Shown: positions 8,046-16,724, counted from the stretch's first letter. The stretch: 64,000 nt of DNA from Gemmata massiliana (GCF_901538265.1 NZ_LR593886.1:7895738-7959737), one strand, 5' to 3'. Numbers and translations are program-made. Notes: a model not told the origin generated them from the sequence alone.

Positions 8046-9167
8046 ATGGATTGGTCCGCGTTCCGCGCGCAGTTCCCCGTCGCAAGTACCTGGGCGTTCC
8101 TCGATCACGCCGCGGTCGCGCCGCTGCCTACTCCGGCGGTGACGGCCCTACACGACTACGCCCAGAGCCTTGCGGCCAACGGCATCACCGCGTACCGCGA
8201 GTGGTTCCACCGCCTCACGCACGTTCGCGGGCTCGCCGCCCGGCTCGTCAACGCCCCGCACGCAGACGACGTGTATTTTGTACCGAACACAACGCACGGG
8301 ATCGGTGTCGTTGCCGAAGGGTTCCCGTGGACCCCGGGCGACAACGTGGTGCTCGCGGCCGAGGAGTACCCGTCGAACCAGTACCCGTGGATGAACCTCA
8401 CTCACCGCGGGGTCGAAGTGCGCATCGTCCCGAGTCGCGGAAACCGCATCGCGATCGACGACGTTCGGGTCGCGATGAACGACCGTACCCGGGTGCTTAC
8501 GGTGTCCGCGGTCGAATTCGCCAGCGGGTTCCGCCAAGATCTCGATGCCCTCGGCGCGCTGTGCCGTGAGCGCGATGTGTTCTTCTTTGTGGACGCGATT
8601 CAGGCGCTCGGCGTGTTCCCGATCGACGTGCAAAGGACGCCTATTGACGCGCTCGCAGCGGACGGTCACAAGTGGCTGCTCGGCCCTGAGGGAGCGGGCA
8701 TCGGGTTCGTGCGCCGCGAGTGGGTCGAGCGCCTGCACCCCATCGGAGTGGGGGCGAACAGCGTGGTGAGCCCGTGGGCGTTCACCACGATCGACTTCCG
8801 GCTGAAACCGCACGCGGGGCGCTGGGAGGGGGGGGCGTACAACATGCCCGGAATCACTGCGTTTGGTGCGAGCCTGGAGCTGCTCCTCAACGCGGGCACG
8901 GAGAACGTGCAGCGCCGCGTGATCGAGCTAACGGACTACCTGTGCGACCGGGCGACGGCCCTCGGCTGGATCGTGTTCAGTTCGCGCGAAGAAAACGAGA
9001 AATCCGGTATCGTGTCCCTCACGCACCCGACGCTCCCCTCCGATGAAGTATTAAGCCGGTGCCGCGCCGCCGGGATCGCGGTGAACAGCCGCGCCGGGCG
9101 CGTCCGGGTCAGCCCCCACGCTTACAACACCGAAGGCGAACTCGACCGGTTCCTGGCCGCGGTCTGA
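8046..9167 (+). CDS. Aminotransferase class V (cysteine desulfurase / selenocysteine lyase-like)
   Basis: 373 aa PLP enzyme of fold type I. The PLP lysine is in ADGHKWLLGPEGAG (Lys209), the PLP-ring aspartate in FVDAIQ (D183), and the phosphate-binding region in NTTHGIG. The ATG at 8046 is preferred to the one at 8031 because MDWSAFRAQFP is a typical family start. Members act as cysteine desulfurases, selenocysteine lyases or isopenicillin N epimerase-like enzymes; the residue set here does not decide among them. coaD follows 13 bases downstream on the same strand, so the two may be co-transcribed. Confidence 0.85.
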   Translation: MDWSAFRAQFPVASTWAFLDHAAVAPLPTPAVTALHDYAQSLAANGITAYREWFHRLTHVRGLAARLVNAPHADDVYFVPNTTHGIGVVAEGFPWTPGDNVVLAAEEYPSNQYPWMNLTHRGVEVRIVPSRGNRIAIDDVRVAMNDRTRVLTVSAVEFASGFRQDLDALGALCRERDVFFFVDAIQALGVFPIDVQRTPIDALAADGHKWLLGPEGAGIGFVRREWVERLHPIGVGANSVVSPWAFTTIDFRLKPHAGRWEGGAYNMPGITAFGASLELLLNAGTENVQRRVIELTDYLCDRATALGWIVFSSREENEKSGIVSLTHPTLPSDEVLSRCRAAGIAVNSRAGRVRVSPHAYNTEGELDRFLAAV

Positions 9168-9180
9168 ATATGGAGGAAGC

Positions 9181-9702
9181 ATGTCCGACAGCACCCTGAG
9201 CCCGCGCGTGGCGGTTTACACCGGCACGTTCGACCCGGTCCACTACGGCCACCTGGACATCATCCGGCGCGGGAGCCAGTTGTTCGACAAGCTCATCGTC
9301 GGTGTCGGCATCAACCCCGACAAGAAAACGCTGTTCAACATTGAGGAGCGAGTGCAGCTCATTCGCGACGTGACGAGCGGCAGGGGGAACAAGGCCGACA
9401 CGCTCTCGAACGTCGAGGTGCTGTCGTTCGAGGGCCTCGCCGTGCGGTTCGTCCGCGACTCCGGCGCCCGCATCATGCTCCGCGGGCTGCGCACGCTCTC
9501 CGACATGGAGTACGAATTCACCATGTCGCTCATGAACCTCGCTCAAGACCCGCAAATCGAAACGCTGTTCCTGATGGCGAAGGAAGAGTTCTCGCACGTC
9601 AGCTCGTCGCTGCTGCGGCAAATCGCCGCTCTGGACGGCAACCTGTCGAAGTTCCTCCCGGAACCCGTTCGGACCGCGCTCGCCGAGCGCGCGCGTCGAT
9701 AG
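9181..9702 (+). CDS. coaD: Phosphopantetheine adenylyltransferase
   Basis: 173 aa, normal length for CoaD. It catalyses the penultimate step of coenzyme A synthesis, joining ATP and 4'-phosphopantetheine. The nucleotidyltransferase motif TGTFDPVHYGHLDI is near residues 14-27. The LRGLRTLSDMEYE segment and the C-terminal VSSSLLRQIA, which matches the ISST/SSS motif, are all present. A GGAGG is found 4 bases before the ATG, inside the short gap to the aminotransferase gene. Cytoplasmic and probably essential. Confidence 0.95.
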   Translation: MSDSTLSPRVAVYTGTFDPVHYGHLDIIRRGSQLFDKLIVGVGINPDKKTLFNIEERVQLIRDVTSGRGNKADTLSNVEVLSFEGLAVRFVRDSGARIMLRGLRTLSDMEYEFTMSLMNLAQDPQIETLFLMAKEEFSHVSSSLLRQIAALDGNLSKFLPEPVRTALAERARR

Positions 9703-9761
9703 CTGAGAAGGGGTGAAAGTGTGAGCGGGTGAAGGGGTGAAAAGGCGAATTCCCGGGACGC

Positions 9762-9815
9762 GCCTGTTTGTCCCCAGGGTCGCGGCGCAGACGCGCACCC
9801 TGGGGACAAACAGGC
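9762..9815. terminator. 19-bp perfect inverted repeat between convergent coaD and the propeller gene
   Basis: Arms 9762-9780 and 9797-9815 (GCCTGTTTGTCCCCAGGGT and its complement) are perfect and enclose a 16-base loop. Placed between two converging genes, it could serve as a bidirectional terminator, though there is no T-tract; it may also be a small dispersed palindrome. Confidence 0.55.
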
Positions 9816-9833
9816 ACCGCACCTTCGCTTCAA

Positions 9834-11132
9834 TCACTTCACCGGAATCAGTTCCAGCGCGAGCAGCTTTTCCTTGCCGCGCACGTAGAGCAGGCCGTTA
9901 CTCACAACGGGCGCGGCCCAGCACGGGTACTCCAGCCCCGGCACCTCGTACTTCGACACCTCTTCGTACTTGGTCGCGTTGACTTTGATAAGCGCGAGGT
10001 CACCGTATTCCGACAGGCTGACGAAGTGCCCGTCCACGAGCGTGAGGCTACACCGCTTCGTGCGCCGCTGGCGCCACTTCACGTCGCCGGTTGCGAGTTC
10101 GACGCACCGAAGGTCAGAGTCTTCCGTGTGGCGCCCGCTGCTGCCGTACACGAACCCGTTTACGTGAATCGGCGTGTTCCAGTGGCACATCAGCGACTGA
10201 TCGCCCGCGTCCTTCTCCTTGTCGGTCCAGACTTCCTTCAGTTTGCCGCCCTTCAGATCGAGAAGCGCGCCGCCCACACCGTAGCACTCGGTGAGCAAAA
10301 CCTTGTCGCCGACAACGACGGGATTGCTCGCGTTCACGCTCTCCTCGTTTCGCGCGCGCCAGGGGTAGTAGAACTCACTCTTGCCCGTTTGCGGGTCGAA
10401 GCCCATCAACCCACCGCGCCCGAAGTACAGGCCCGTCTTCTTACCGTTGAGGGTGGTGATGACCGGGCTGGAATAACTCGCGAGTTCGTCGCCCGTCGCG
10501 TACTTCACGGCGCCGGTCTTCTTGTCGAAGGCGACCAACCCCGTGCCGTTCGGCTTCACCATGCGGAAGTCCACCGGGCGCGGACCTTTCATGCTCCCGC
10601 CGACGGGCAGGATGAGCAAATCGCCGTCGATGACAGGCACGCTCCCCGCACCAAAGAAGTTCTGGTGGAAGAAGTATTTCGCCTTCGTATCGACCTTCCA
10701 CACCTCTTTCCCGGTGGCAACGTTGAGGCAGCAGAGCACGCCGTCGGGACCGTACAGGTACACGCGGTCGCCATCAACCACCGGGCACGCACGCGGTCCG
10801 GGGTCGTAGCCGTAAATGTCCTTGTATTCGGTGGGGTATTCGTACTTCCAGAGTTGTTTACCCGTTGCGGCTTCGCGCGCGGTGAGGCGAACGTTGTCGC
10901 CGAAGCGGTCCGCGTGGAACAGCCGCCCGTCGGCGGTGACCGGAGGCGCGAACCCGATGCCGAGTTCGCACTCCCAGACCTTCTTCAACCCCTTCGCGGG
11001 CCACGAAGTGATAATGCCCTTCTCTGTAGAAACGCCGTCGCGCGTCGGGCCGAGAAACGTGGGCCAGTCGGCCGCGTGCAGCGGGAGCGCGAAACAGAGA
11101 ACGAGTGCGAAGACCGCGAGGAATCGCGACAT
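9834..11132 (-). CDS. Secreted PQQ-like beta-propeller (outer-membrane assembly BamB-like fold) protein
   Basis: 432 aa with a signal peptide (MSRFLAVFALVLCFALPLHAADW; cleavage near AxA). The mature part opens with WPTFLGPTRDG, the hallmark of planctomycete PQQ_2 repeat proteins. It continues with propeller blades showing ATGKxxWK and FDxKTGxxxY motifs (for example AATGKQLWKYEY and VATGKEVWKVDT). No catalytic residues of quinoprotein dehydrogenases are evident, so a structural or binding role in the periplasm is likelier than redox catalysis. The ATG at 11132 is chosen because it gives the signal peptide; the longer frame begins upstream without one. Confidence 0.85.
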   Translation of the reverse strand: MSRFLAVFALVLCFALPLHAADWPTFLGPTRDGVSTEKGIITSWPAKGLKKVWECELGIGFAPPVTADGRLFHADRFGDNVRLTAREAATGKQLWKYEYPTEYKDIYGYDPGPRACPVVDGDRVYLYGPDGVLCCLNVATGKEVWKVDTKAKYFFHQNFFGAGSVPVIDGDLLILPVGGSMKGPRPVDFRMVKPNGTGLVAFDKKTGAVKYATGDELASYSSPVITTLNGKKTGLYFGRGGLMGFDPQTGKSEFYYPWRARNEESVNASNPVVVGDKVLLTECYGVGGALLDLKGGKLKEVWTDKEKDAGDQSLMCHWNTPIHVNGFVYGSSGRHTEDSDLRCVELATGDVKWRQRRTKRCSLTLVDGHFVSLSEYGDLALIKVNATKYEEVSKYEVPGLEYPCWAAPVVSNGLLYVRGKEKLLALELIPVK

Positions 11133-11211
11133 GAGATCGGCTCCGGTGGGAAGGATTTGAGCGTACACCGGCGCGCACAAAACAGCAACACCTGGAAATG
11201 CCCTGACCCTC

Positions 11212-11279
11212 CACCCGCTCGTTGACACTCGCGGTTCGCCTGAGCCTCTTGGCGAACCGCGAGTGTCAACGAGCGGGTG
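11212..11279. repeat. 29-bp perfect inverted repeat
   Basis: Arms 11212-11240 and 11251-11279 are exact complements across a 10-base loop (TGAGCCTCTT). The core is TGACACTCGCGGTTCGCC. It lies just after the stop of the FG-GAP gene, so it may end that transcript, but arm length without a T-run also fits a palindromic repeat element. Confidence 0.75.
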
Positions 11280-11290
11280 AAATAGTTACC

Positions 11291-13069
11291 TCAGCGCCCG
11301 CCCACGCTCAGCGGGCCATCGAAGCCGACGAACGGCACGATCTCGGCAAGCGGCGCCTTCACGCGGCCGGTGTCGAAGATGCGCAGCGGGCTGTTTTTCA
11401 GCCCGGCGCCGGGGCCAGTCACAACGCGGTTACGGGCGGTCATGGCGACGCGAACGCCCCCGCGGAACCGCTCATCGTAGGCCAGCCATTCGACCAGCAT
11501 CTTGCCCTTCAGATCGAACACGCGCACCAGCGGAACCGCGCCCGCGTCGAGCCCGACGATTGCGTTCGCGATGTTGTCACCGGTTACGTCGCCCGCAACG
11601 ATGTACGCGCCCCCGCGGTACTTGTTGTCCAGCACGGGGAACTCGCCGAGTACGTCACGGTTCTTCCCGTTGAACACCTTCACGGTCGTGACCACATTGC
11701 TGGGGCCGTTCACGGTAAACAGGTCCGGGATTCCGTCGCCGTTCGCGTCCCCCCACCCGATCCGCACGCCGCCGGCTATCTTCTGGTCGTGGGCGAAGAA
11801 GCTGTCGATCTCCTTGCCCTGCGCGAGATCGAAGACTTTGATGTGCTGCGTGCCCTCGGCAGTCACAGCGATGAGTGCACGGCCGTCTTTCGTCAGATCG
11901 GTCCCGGAAACCTGAACCCCGCCCCTCCAGTTGGGGAACGGTACGAACTCGACGAGTAGGTTCAGGTCGCGCCCGTCGTACACGCGGACGGGTAACGGCG
12001 CTCCCGGTCCCCGAACCGGGCCGGGGGCCACAATCAAATCCGGCACGCGGTCGCCGTTGAGGTCCGACATGTCCACGCGGACGCCACCGTCGAACGACTT
12101 GTCGTACGCGAAGAAGTTGTACGCGACCGTGCCCCTTTCATCCGCGAACACGGTGACGCGCGGTTGTCCGCCCGTATCGGCCCCTACCGCGAACGAGAAC
12201 CGCTTGACGTCCGGCGCTCCCGGCGGCGGGAGCGGTGCCCCGGGGCCGGGCGGGAGGTTCAGCACACTGCCGAGGCGCCGGTGCAGGTTGTCCACGCGCC
12301 CGGACTGCGATTGAACGGCCGCCGGCAGCACGCGCACGCGACCGACCAGTCCGAGCACCTCGCCCCAATGCTCGCCCATCGCAAGATACGCTTGTTTGAT
12401 CTGGTTCGCGTCCGCATCGTCTCGTACCCGGCGCGCCAACACACGCACATCTCGCGCGTATTGACCGAGGGCACGATCGAGTTGCCGCTCGTTCGGCAGC
12501 GCTTCCGCGCTGATGGTCCGCAGTTCTTCGGTGTTGTCGTCGATCGAGTCCGTGAGCCGGAGCAACCGGCGTTTGATGCGATCGGCGCTGTTATCACCGG
12601 CACCGATCGCTGCGGAGAGCTGGTGATACGCGCCGTCCGCGCGAGCCAGAGACGCCGCGGTCGCCTGCTTCGCGATCGGGTTTTGGTTGATCGCCGCTGC
12701 CAGCCCGTTCAGTGATTTCTCCACGTCCGCGAACGCGGCAAACACCTTATCCCGCGGTACGCCCTTGCGCACGAGTTGATCGAGTTCGAGTGTCTGCAGG
12801 ATCGCGTTTTCGACCTGGGTGTTGATCCCGGCGCGCACGACCGGGGCGAGCTTCGCGTTCGCGATTTCACCCTTGATCGCTTCCAGATCGAGCGACAGTT
12901 GCCCGGTCCACCGGAGCACGGACGACTGCCAGAACTGCTCGGGCGTGGACCCGAACGGTTTGAACGGGACCGCGGCCGGTGGCGCCTTGCCGGGTTGTGC
13001 CGATGCGGTCGAGACCGTGCCGAAGAGGAGAGCGAGTCCGACCCCTATTCCGAACCGAGGATGCGTCAT
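11291..13069 (-). CDS. Secreted FG-GAP repeat protein with N-terminal helical region
   Basis: 592 aa. Signal peptide at residues 1-24 (AxA at STASA). Residues ~30-280 are predicted helical and lack recognised motifs; a Pro/Gly linker (PGPGAPLPPPGAP) follows. From ~290 come repeated beta-propeller-like units with calcium-loop motifs such as DLNGDRVPD and DANGDGIPD alternating with GGVRV/GGVQV strands, as in FG-GAP/VCBS proteins. This points to an exported structural or binding protein; no catalytic site is seen. The 29-bp inverted repeat sits immediately downstream. Confidence 0.8.
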   Translation of the reverse strand: MTHPRFGIGVGLALLFGTVSTASAQPGKAPPAAVPFKPFGSTPEQFWQSSVLRWTGQLSLDLEAIKGEIANAKLAPVVRAGINTQVENAILQTLELDQLVRKGVPRDKVFAAFADVEKSLNGLAAAINQNPIAKQATAASLARADGAYHQLSAAIGAGDNSADRIKRRLLRLTDSIDDNTEELRTISAEALPNERQLDRALGQYARDVRVLARRVRDDADANQIKQAYLAMGEHWGEVLGLVGRVRVLPAAVQSQSGRVDNLHRRLGSVLNLPPGPGAPLPPPGAPDVKRFSFAVGADTGGQPRVTVFADERGTVAYNFFAYDKSFDGGVRVDMSDLNGDRVPDLIVAPGPVRGPGAPLPVRVYDGRDLNLLVEFVPFPNWRGGVQVSGTDLTKDGRALIAVTAEGTQHIKVFDLAQGKEIDSFFAHDQKIAGGVRIGWGDANGDGIPDLFTVNGPSNVVTTVKVFNGKNRDVLGEFPVLDNKYRGGAYIVAGDVTGDNIANAIVGLDAGAVPLVRVFDLKGKMLVEWLAYDERFRGGVRVAMTARNRVVTGPGAGLKNSPLRIFDTGRVKAPLAEIVPFVGFDGPLSVGGR

Positions 13070-13181
13070 GATGCACCTTCACCCTGTGTCGCGAGTCCCT
13101 GGCGCGATCCGCGCCCACCGAGACGATTGTATCGCTACCAGAACTACTCCGCGGAACTCGCTTGCGCGAAGAGGAACACGA

Positions 13182-13316
13182 AACCTAACCCCCGGCCCCT
13201 TCCCTGGAAAGGAAGGGGAGAAACACCAAAAAACGCTCTCCGCCCCCGGTCAACACGTGCAGATTCCGAAAAGCTGGCCCCCCTTCCTTTCCAGGGAAGG
13301 GGTTGGGGGTTAGGTT
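13182..13316. repeat. MITE-like palindromic element with ~38-bp terminal inverted repeats
   Basis: 135 bp. The left end AACCTAACCCCCGGCCCCTT and the right end, read in complement (AACCTAACCCCCAACCCCTT), match over about 38 bases including TCCCTGGAAAGGAAGGGG. There is no ORF inside. It belongs to the same family as the insert at 5551-5776. It lies upstream of the MDR oxidoreductase gene and may affect its leader. Confidence 0.8.
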
Positions 13317-13379
13317 CTGCGAGCCGCGCGCCGCTCCCCCGTCTACAATTCGTCACATCACCAACTTCCGAGGTTCCCA

Positions 13380-14414
13380 ATGGTTCGTGCCAGGCAAGCC
13401 GTCATTACCGAGCCGTTCAAAACGACCGTGCGCGAGGTCGAAATCCCCGATCCCGCCCCGAACCAGATCCTCATCGGGGCCGAATACTCGGCGATCAGCG
13501 CCGGCACCGAACTGGCCGTGTACACGGGCACGCACCAGTGGCTCAAAGATCCCGCGATGCCGGACTGGAAGTTCCCGTTCCGCTCGGGGTACTCCGCCGC
13601 GGGCCGCGTGCTGAAGGTCGGCAAAGACTTCCCAGGCGGCTTCGCGGAAGGCGACCGCGTGAGTTTCCCCGGCAACCACGCCTCGGCGGAACTCCTCACG
13701 GTGGGTCACGAGCGCTGCCGCGTGTGGAAGATTCCCGACAATCTGAGTTTCGATAAGGCTGCGATCGCGTGCATCTCGCGCTACGGGATGGGCGTTTCCG
13801 TGCGCGCGGGGCTGACCGTGGGCCGCAGCGCTGCGGTGCTGGGGTTGGGCATCATCGGGCAGTTCTCGCTGCGGTGCCTGCTCGCCGCGGGCGCGGGGCC
13901 GGTCGTCGGCATCGACGCAGTGAAGATGCGCCGTGACGCAGCACTCGCGGCCGGCGCCGACCACGTCATCGACCCCACGGCCGGCGACATCAAGCAACAA
14001 CTGAACGCCTTCCTGGGGACGAAGGGTGCGGAGATCGTCGGCGATGCGACCGGCGTGCCCGACGCGATCCCGACCGCGATGAGCCTCGCGGGCGACGCGG
14101 GTCAGGTGGTCGTGGTGGGCAGCCCGCGCGGAAAGGCGAAGGAAGTAAACTTCTACGACGACCTGCACCGCCGTTACATTGAGGTGACCGGCGCGCACGG
14201 GAACATGCTGTTCGAGCCGGCGCACACGCGACTCGCGGGCGCCTGGGACATCGACAAAGCCCAAAAGTGGCTCATTCGCCAGCTCGCCGCCGGCCGACTG
14301 AGCCTCGCGGGGTTGGTGACGCACACCATCACCCCGGAGCAACTCGGCGACGCCTACGAGGGGCTGTTGAAGGACAAGGACAACTACCTCGGCGTCCTGA
14401 TGAAGTGGGTGTAA
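13380..14414 (+). CDS. MDR-family zinc-type alcohol dehydrogenase-like oxidoreductase
   Basis: 344 aa. N-terminal GroES-like domain (SAISAGTELAVYTG, GYSAAGRVLKVG, GDRVSF) and C-terminal Rossmann domain with VLGLGIIGQFSLRCLLAAGA near residues 149-168. The usual catalytic zinc Cys of ADHs is replaced in the segment ISAGTE, as in the bacteriochlorophyllide-dehydrogenase or threonine-dehydrogenase-like 'dehydrogenase' subgroup that is often zinc-free. NAD(P)-dependent; the substrate is unknown. Stand-alone gene, no operon partner evident. Confidence 0.85.
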   Translation: MVRARQAVITEPFKTTVREVEIPDPAPNQILIGAEYSAISAGTELAVYTGTHQWLKDPAMPDWKFPFRSGYSAAGRVLKVGKDFPGGFAEGDRVSFPGNHASAELLTVGHERCRVWKIPDNLSFDKAAIACISRYGMGVSVRAGLTVGRSAAVLGLGIIGQFSLRCLLAAGAGPVVGIDAVKMRRDAALAAGADHVIDPTAGDIKQQLNAFLGTKGAEIVGDATGVPDAIPTAMSLAGDAGQVVVVGSPRGKAKEVNFYDDLHRRYIEVTGAHGNMLFEPAHTRLAGAWDIDKAQKWLIRQLAAGRLSLAGLVTHTITPEQLGDAYEGLLKDKDNYLGVLMKWV

Positions 14415-14428
14415 GGCAGCGAGTCGAG

Positions 14429-14653
14429 TCAGGCATTCACCTCGACAGTGGCGGCTTCGGCATGCGGGAGCGGAACCGGTAGCCCTTCCAGAGCCAAGCC
14501 TTCGAGGTGAAATTCGATCGCTTCTTGCATAAGTGCGATTGTCTCGTCGCGGCTGTCACCGGCCGCGACGCACCCGTCCAGATCCGGCGAATAGGCCGAA
14601 TAGCCCGTGTCGGTCGGCTCCAGAATAATCAGATACTTCATGACGCAAGTCAC
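14429..14653 (-). CDS. hicB: HicB-family antitoxin
   Basis: Small protein (74 aa from the GTG at 14653, 70 aa from the ATG at 14641) of the HicB partial RNase-H fold: KYLIILEPTDTGYSAYSPDLDGCVAAGDSRDETIALMQEAI is the typical signature. It neutralises the HicA mRNA interferase and usually autoregulates. The GTG start overlaps the hicA stop as GTGA, which favours translational coupling; the ATG is an alternative. No extra DNA-binding domain is seen, so DNA binding would have to come from the short C-terminal part or another factor. Confidence 0.85.
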   Translation of the reverse strand: MTCVMKYLIILEPTDTGYSAYSPDLDGCVAAGDSRDETIALMQEAIEFHLEGLALEGLPVPLPHAEAATVEVNA

Positions 14654-14826
14654 GCTTGGCGAAGGATGCTTTTGACCGTCTTGGGAGCCAAAGTATTGGG
14701 CGGATGTCCGGCCACGGTCACCAGCCCCGATTTAGTCGAATGTTTGAACTGCCGATGACTGCCCTTCTGACGAGACAGATACCAGCCATCGTCCTCAATG
14801 GTCTTGATTATTTCACGCACCGTCAC
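14650..14826 (-). CDS. hicA: HicA-family toxin (mRNA interferase)
   Basis: 58 aa from the GTG at 14826, close to the usual HicA length. The double-stranded-RNA-binding-like fold is shown by VREIIKTIEDDGWYLSRQKGSHRQFKH, with the catalytic His in GSHRQF, then VTVAGHPPNTLAPKTVKSILRQ. HicA cleaves mRNA and blocks translation until bound by HicB. The frame extends upstream to 14877, but that part is not HicA-like and would overlap the unknown gene upstream. Part of a lower-GC three-gene stretch that looks acquired. Confidence 0.85.
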   Translation of the reverse strand: MTVREIIKTIEDDGWYLSRQKGSHRQFKHSTKSGLVTVAGHPPNTLAPKTVKSILRQA

Positions 14827-14860
14827 GGTTTCGTCCGTATTTGGGGCATTGCTGAAGCAC

Positions 14861-15220
14861 TCAACTCCCGCCACCAATCCAACGGTAGGTACTCACCAAC
14901 CCCGATTTCGCGGCCTCGAACTTCCGCTTGTCCTCGTGTAAAATGGTCTTCACTAGCCAACCCAAATCCTTGGCTGCCGCTTCATTAGCACTCTCCTCGT
15001 CCTTATCAAGTTTGATGTGTTTAGTGTGGAGCGCGTGAAGCGGCGTTCTGCTCCAATTGGCGTTTACTCCACCTACTAAATCCCGAACTGCAAATGGTTC
15101 ACCTTCACGATTCTTCACCCAGCAATAGACAGCGCCTTGGATGAATGCCTTGATGAGCGCCTTCTGATCTTCGCTAATGCCGTGAACGTCCCGCAATTCT
15201 GAACATTCTGTGAGTGACAT
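14861..15220 (-). CDS. Uncharacterised 119-aa protein upstream of hicAB
   Basis: 119 aa, lower GC than the surroundings. Not assigned to a named family, though the region FIQGAVYCWVKNREGEPFAVRDLVGG ... AAKDLGWLVKTIL reads like a real, compact alpha/beta protein. It ends 34 bases before the preferred hicA start, on the same strand, so the three genes may form one transcript. A 14-base palindrome sits 31 bases upstream of its ATG. It might be a third component of the toxin-antitoxin locus or unrelated cargo. Confidence 0.65.
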   Translation of the reverse strand: MSLTECSELRDVHGISEDQKALIKAFIQGAVYCWVKNREGEPFAVRDLVGGVNANWSRTPLHALHTKHIKLDKDEESANEAAAKDLGWLVKTILHEDKRKFEAAKSGLVSTYRWIGGGS

Positions 15221-15542
15221 TCAATCATCTTAACACACTTGATATGGCTGGAACAAATTTGTTCGTATCTGCACTCAATAATACAGGCCACTTCTGATAC
15301 GAGCTATTTATATCCAAACGCATATTACTCTCAAGCCTTCGCCTCGTCAATAGTTACGCTGTACACACTACTACGCTGAACCCTTCACCCGCCTGCTGTG
15401 TCTAAGTGTCGCCAAGTGGCACTTTGCCGGACTGACCCGCCCTGGATTCGCTCGTCGCGAAAAAAAGGCTGTATCCACAGCCGGGCGCGGAAGACCGGCC
15501 AAACCCGCGATCGCTCGGCGCGATCTGGGAGACTCGATTCCC
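15221..15542. other. AT-richer divergent intergenic region before tuf
   Basis: About 320 bases between the hicAB-side gene and the EF-Tu paralogue. The left half is clearly more AT-rich than the window average. Apart from the palindrome at 15251-15264 nothing was recognised; I looked for tRNA genes, which often neighbour tuf, and saw none. Confidence 0.5.
15251..15264. promoter_or_regulatory. Perfect 14-bp palindrome, candidate operator for the hicAB-side transcript
   Basis: GAACAAATTTGTTC is a perfect palindrome 31 bases upstream of the ATG of the 119-aa gene (minus strand). HicB and similar antitoxins repress their own promoters through palindromic sites, so an operator role is plausible but unproven. 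Confidence 0.4.
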
Positions 15543-16718
15543 ATGCACAAGGTTCACGTCAACGTCGGCACCATCGGCCACATCGACCACGGCAAGACAA
15601 CCCTGACGGCCGCCATCCTCGCGGTCCAGGCCCAAAAGGGGCTGGCCGAGGCGAAGCGTTATGACGCCATCGCCAAGGGCGGCACCAAGCGCGACGAAAC
15701 CAAGACGGTCACCATTAACTCGGCGCACGTCCATTACGAGACGGCCACGCGGCACTACGCCCACACCGACTGTCCCGGACACGCGGACTACGTGAAGAAC
15801 ATGATTACCGGCGCCGCACAAATGGACGGTGCGGTGCTGCTGATCTCCGCCGTGGACGGCCCCATGCCGCAGACGCGCGAGCACGTGCTGCTCGCGCGGC
15901 AAGTGGGCGTACCGCACCTGGTGGTGTTCGTCAATAAAGTGGACCTCGTGTCCGACCCGGAGTTGCTCGATCTCATCGAACTCGAAACGCGCGATCTGCT
16001 CACGCGCTACGGGTTCGATGGGGACACGGTGCCGTTCGTTCGCGGCAACGCGAAGGGCGCGCTCGATCACCCCAGCGACCCGGACTTCGCCGGGTGCATC
16101 GACAACCTGCTCACAGCGCTCGACGCGCACGTTCCGGCCCCGGTGCGGAAGGTCGACAAGCCCTTCCTCCTCGCGGTCGAAGGCGTGTACTCGATCGAGG
16201 GTTTGGGCACAGTTGTGACGGGGCTGATCGAGCAGGGTCGGGTCGCCACGGGCGACAAGGTGGAAGTGCTCGGCTACGGCGAGGCCATCGAGTCGGTCGT
16301 CACCGGGGTCGAAGCGTTTCACCAGCCGCTCGCAGCGGGCGTCGCGGGGCAGAACGTCGGCGTGCGTCTGCGCGGCGTGAAGGCCGATCAGGTGCAGCGC
16401 GGTCAGGTGCTCGTCGCGCCGAAGTCGATCCGCCCGCGTGCGCGGTTCCGGGCCGAGGTGTACGCGCTGCGCAAGGACGAGGGCGGGCGCCACACGCCGT
16501 TCTTCAACGGGTACAAGCCCCAGTTCTACGTCCGCACCACGGACGTGACCGGGGTGGTGACCATGCCGGAGGACGTCGAGATGGTGATGCCGGGTGACAA
16601 CGCCCGCATCGAAGTGAACCTCGACCGGCCCATCGTGCTGGAGGCGGGGAGCCGGTTCGCGATCCGCGAGGGCGGGAAGACCGTCGGCTCGGGCGTCGTG
16701 AGTGAGGTTCTGGAGTAA
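15543..16718 (+). CDS. tuf: Elongation factor Tu, divergent paralogue
   Basis: 391 aa with all three EF-Tu domains: G1 GHIDHGKT (12-19), DCPGH (76-80), NKVD (131-134), then beta-barrel domains ending [15 protein letters not shown]. It carries aminoacyl-tRNA to the ribosome in the family's usual role. Oddities: switch I reads [12 protein letters not shown] in place of the near-invariant ARGITINTSHV (Mg-binding Thr57 kept, Arg-Gly lost). The G5 region reads GNAK rather than GSAL. The usual N-terminal start (AKEKFxRxKPH) is cut to MHK. It stands alone, not beside rpsG/fusA or tRNAs, so a second, standard tuf elsewhere is likely. Start ATG at 15543. Confidence 0.85.
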   Translation: MHKVHVNVGTIGHIDHGKTTLTAAILAVQAQKGLAEAKRYDAIAKGGTKRDETKTVTINSAHVHYETATRHYAHTDCPGHADYVKNMITGAAQMDGAVLLISAVDGPMPQTREHVLLARQVGVPHLVVFVNKVDLVSDPELLDLIELETRDLLTRYGFDGDTVPFVRGNAKGALDHPSDPDFAGCIDNLLTALDAHVPAPVRKVDKPFLLAVEGVYSIEGLGTVVTGLIEQGRVATGDKVEVLGYGEAIESVVTGVEAFHQPLAAGVAGQNVGVRLRGVKADQVQRGQVLVAPKSIRPRARFRAEVYALRKDEGGRHTPFFNGYKPQFYVRTTDVTGVVTMPEDVEMVMPGDNARIEVNLDRPIVLEAGSRFAIREGGKTVGSGVVSEVLE

Positions 16719-16724
16719 CGATCA

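Noticed and set aside
15221-15542. Possible tRNA gene next to tuf
   Set aside because: No GGTTCRA-type T-loop with matching acceptor stem was found; the region is AT-rich spacer.
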